DNA from: Betaproteobacteria bacterium
Lineage (GTDB): Bacteria > Pseudomonadota > Gammaproteobacteria > Burkholderiales > Gallionellaceae
Length of the DNA stretch: 5,616 bases
Reading direction: 5' to 3'
Assembly (NCBI GenBank): GCA_028871775.1
Contig: JAGWMH010000126.1
Coordinates: 1 to 5,616 of the forward strand
Shown: positions 5,591-5,616 of the stretch, piece by piece
How the letters are laid out: each line of letters starts with the position of its first letter
Position numbering within the stretch: position 1 is the first letter of the stretch
Program-made: the position numbers and the translations under genes
The notes under the pieces: model-generated
Seen by the model: only the letters and a program-made list of their open reading frames with translations
Database searches by the model: none
What the model was told of the DNA's origin: nothing

Positions 5591-5616
5591 CTACTCCCAC
5601 TCTATCGTCGCGGGCG
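5591..5616 (-). CDS. guaA: GMP synthase (glutamine-hydrolysing), C-terminal end only
   Basis: Read leftward from the window edge, the bases encode PATIEWE followed by TAG (stop at 5593-5591). A partial codon ending in CG precedes it, compatible with another Pro. GMP synthase ends in a near-invariant PP(A/G)TIEWE in most bacteria (E. coli GuaA ends KPPATIEWE), where this C-terminal strand belongs to the dimerisation domain. GuaA aminates XMP to GMP in the cytoplasm using glutamine and ATP. Only 7 full codons are visible, so the call rests on that one motif and its exact placement before a stop. The gene converges on glnD. Confidence 0.85.

Noticed and set aside
5301..5600. Leftward 99-residue open frame across the intergenic repeats
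   Set aside because: It translates box A, box B and the spacer, is Arg/Ala/Gly-rich, and overlaps the guaA stop. It is best explained as a repeat read in an open frame.

Overview
The window is GC-rich, compact chromosomal DNA. Its protein sequences and gene set point to a betaproteobacterium. A Nitrosomonadales/Gallionellales-like organism is my best guess, from impression rather than a database match. All the large genes are housekeeping genes, and I see no phage, transposase, CRISPR array, tRNA or rRNA.

Layout, left to right. (1) Positions 1-1275 (+) hold the 3' part of a DEAD-box RNA helicase gene, cut by the window edge inside the Walker A motif. (2) Positions 1298-1325 form a bidirectional intrinsic terminator shared with the converging gene to its right. 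(3) Positions 1364-1720 (-) encode a small predicted exported glycine-zipper protein with a histidine-rich tail. It has its own ribosome binding site and a good sigma-70-type promoter. (4) Positions 1721-1884 are a divergent intergenic region with a leftward promoter and a weaker candidate rightward promoter. (5) Positions 1885-2679 (+) are map, methionine aminopeptidase. (6) Positions 2688-5225 (+) are glnD, the PII uridylyltransferase/uridylyl-removing enzyme, starting at GTG 8 nt after the map stop and probably co-transcribed with it. (7) Positions 5226-5590 are a non-coding convergent intergenic region containing a modular repeat (box A, 101-bp segment, box B, box A', box B'). (8) Positions 5591-5616 (-) are the last 7 codons plus stop of guaA (GMP synthase), recognised by its conserved ...PATIEWE C-terminus.

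Map removes initiator methionine from new proteins. GlnD senses glutamine and controls PII signalling and so nitrogen assimilation. GuaA uses glutamine to make GMP. Apart from the shared need for glutamine between GlnD and GuaA, I see no dedicated pathway joining the genes. The map-glnD neighbourhood also occurs in enterobacteria.

The parts most worth a second look are the intergenic repeat between glnD and guaA, and the small exported protein, whose glycines fall at every fourth residue over 41 residues before an eight-histidine tail. I found no convincing new multi-gene system.
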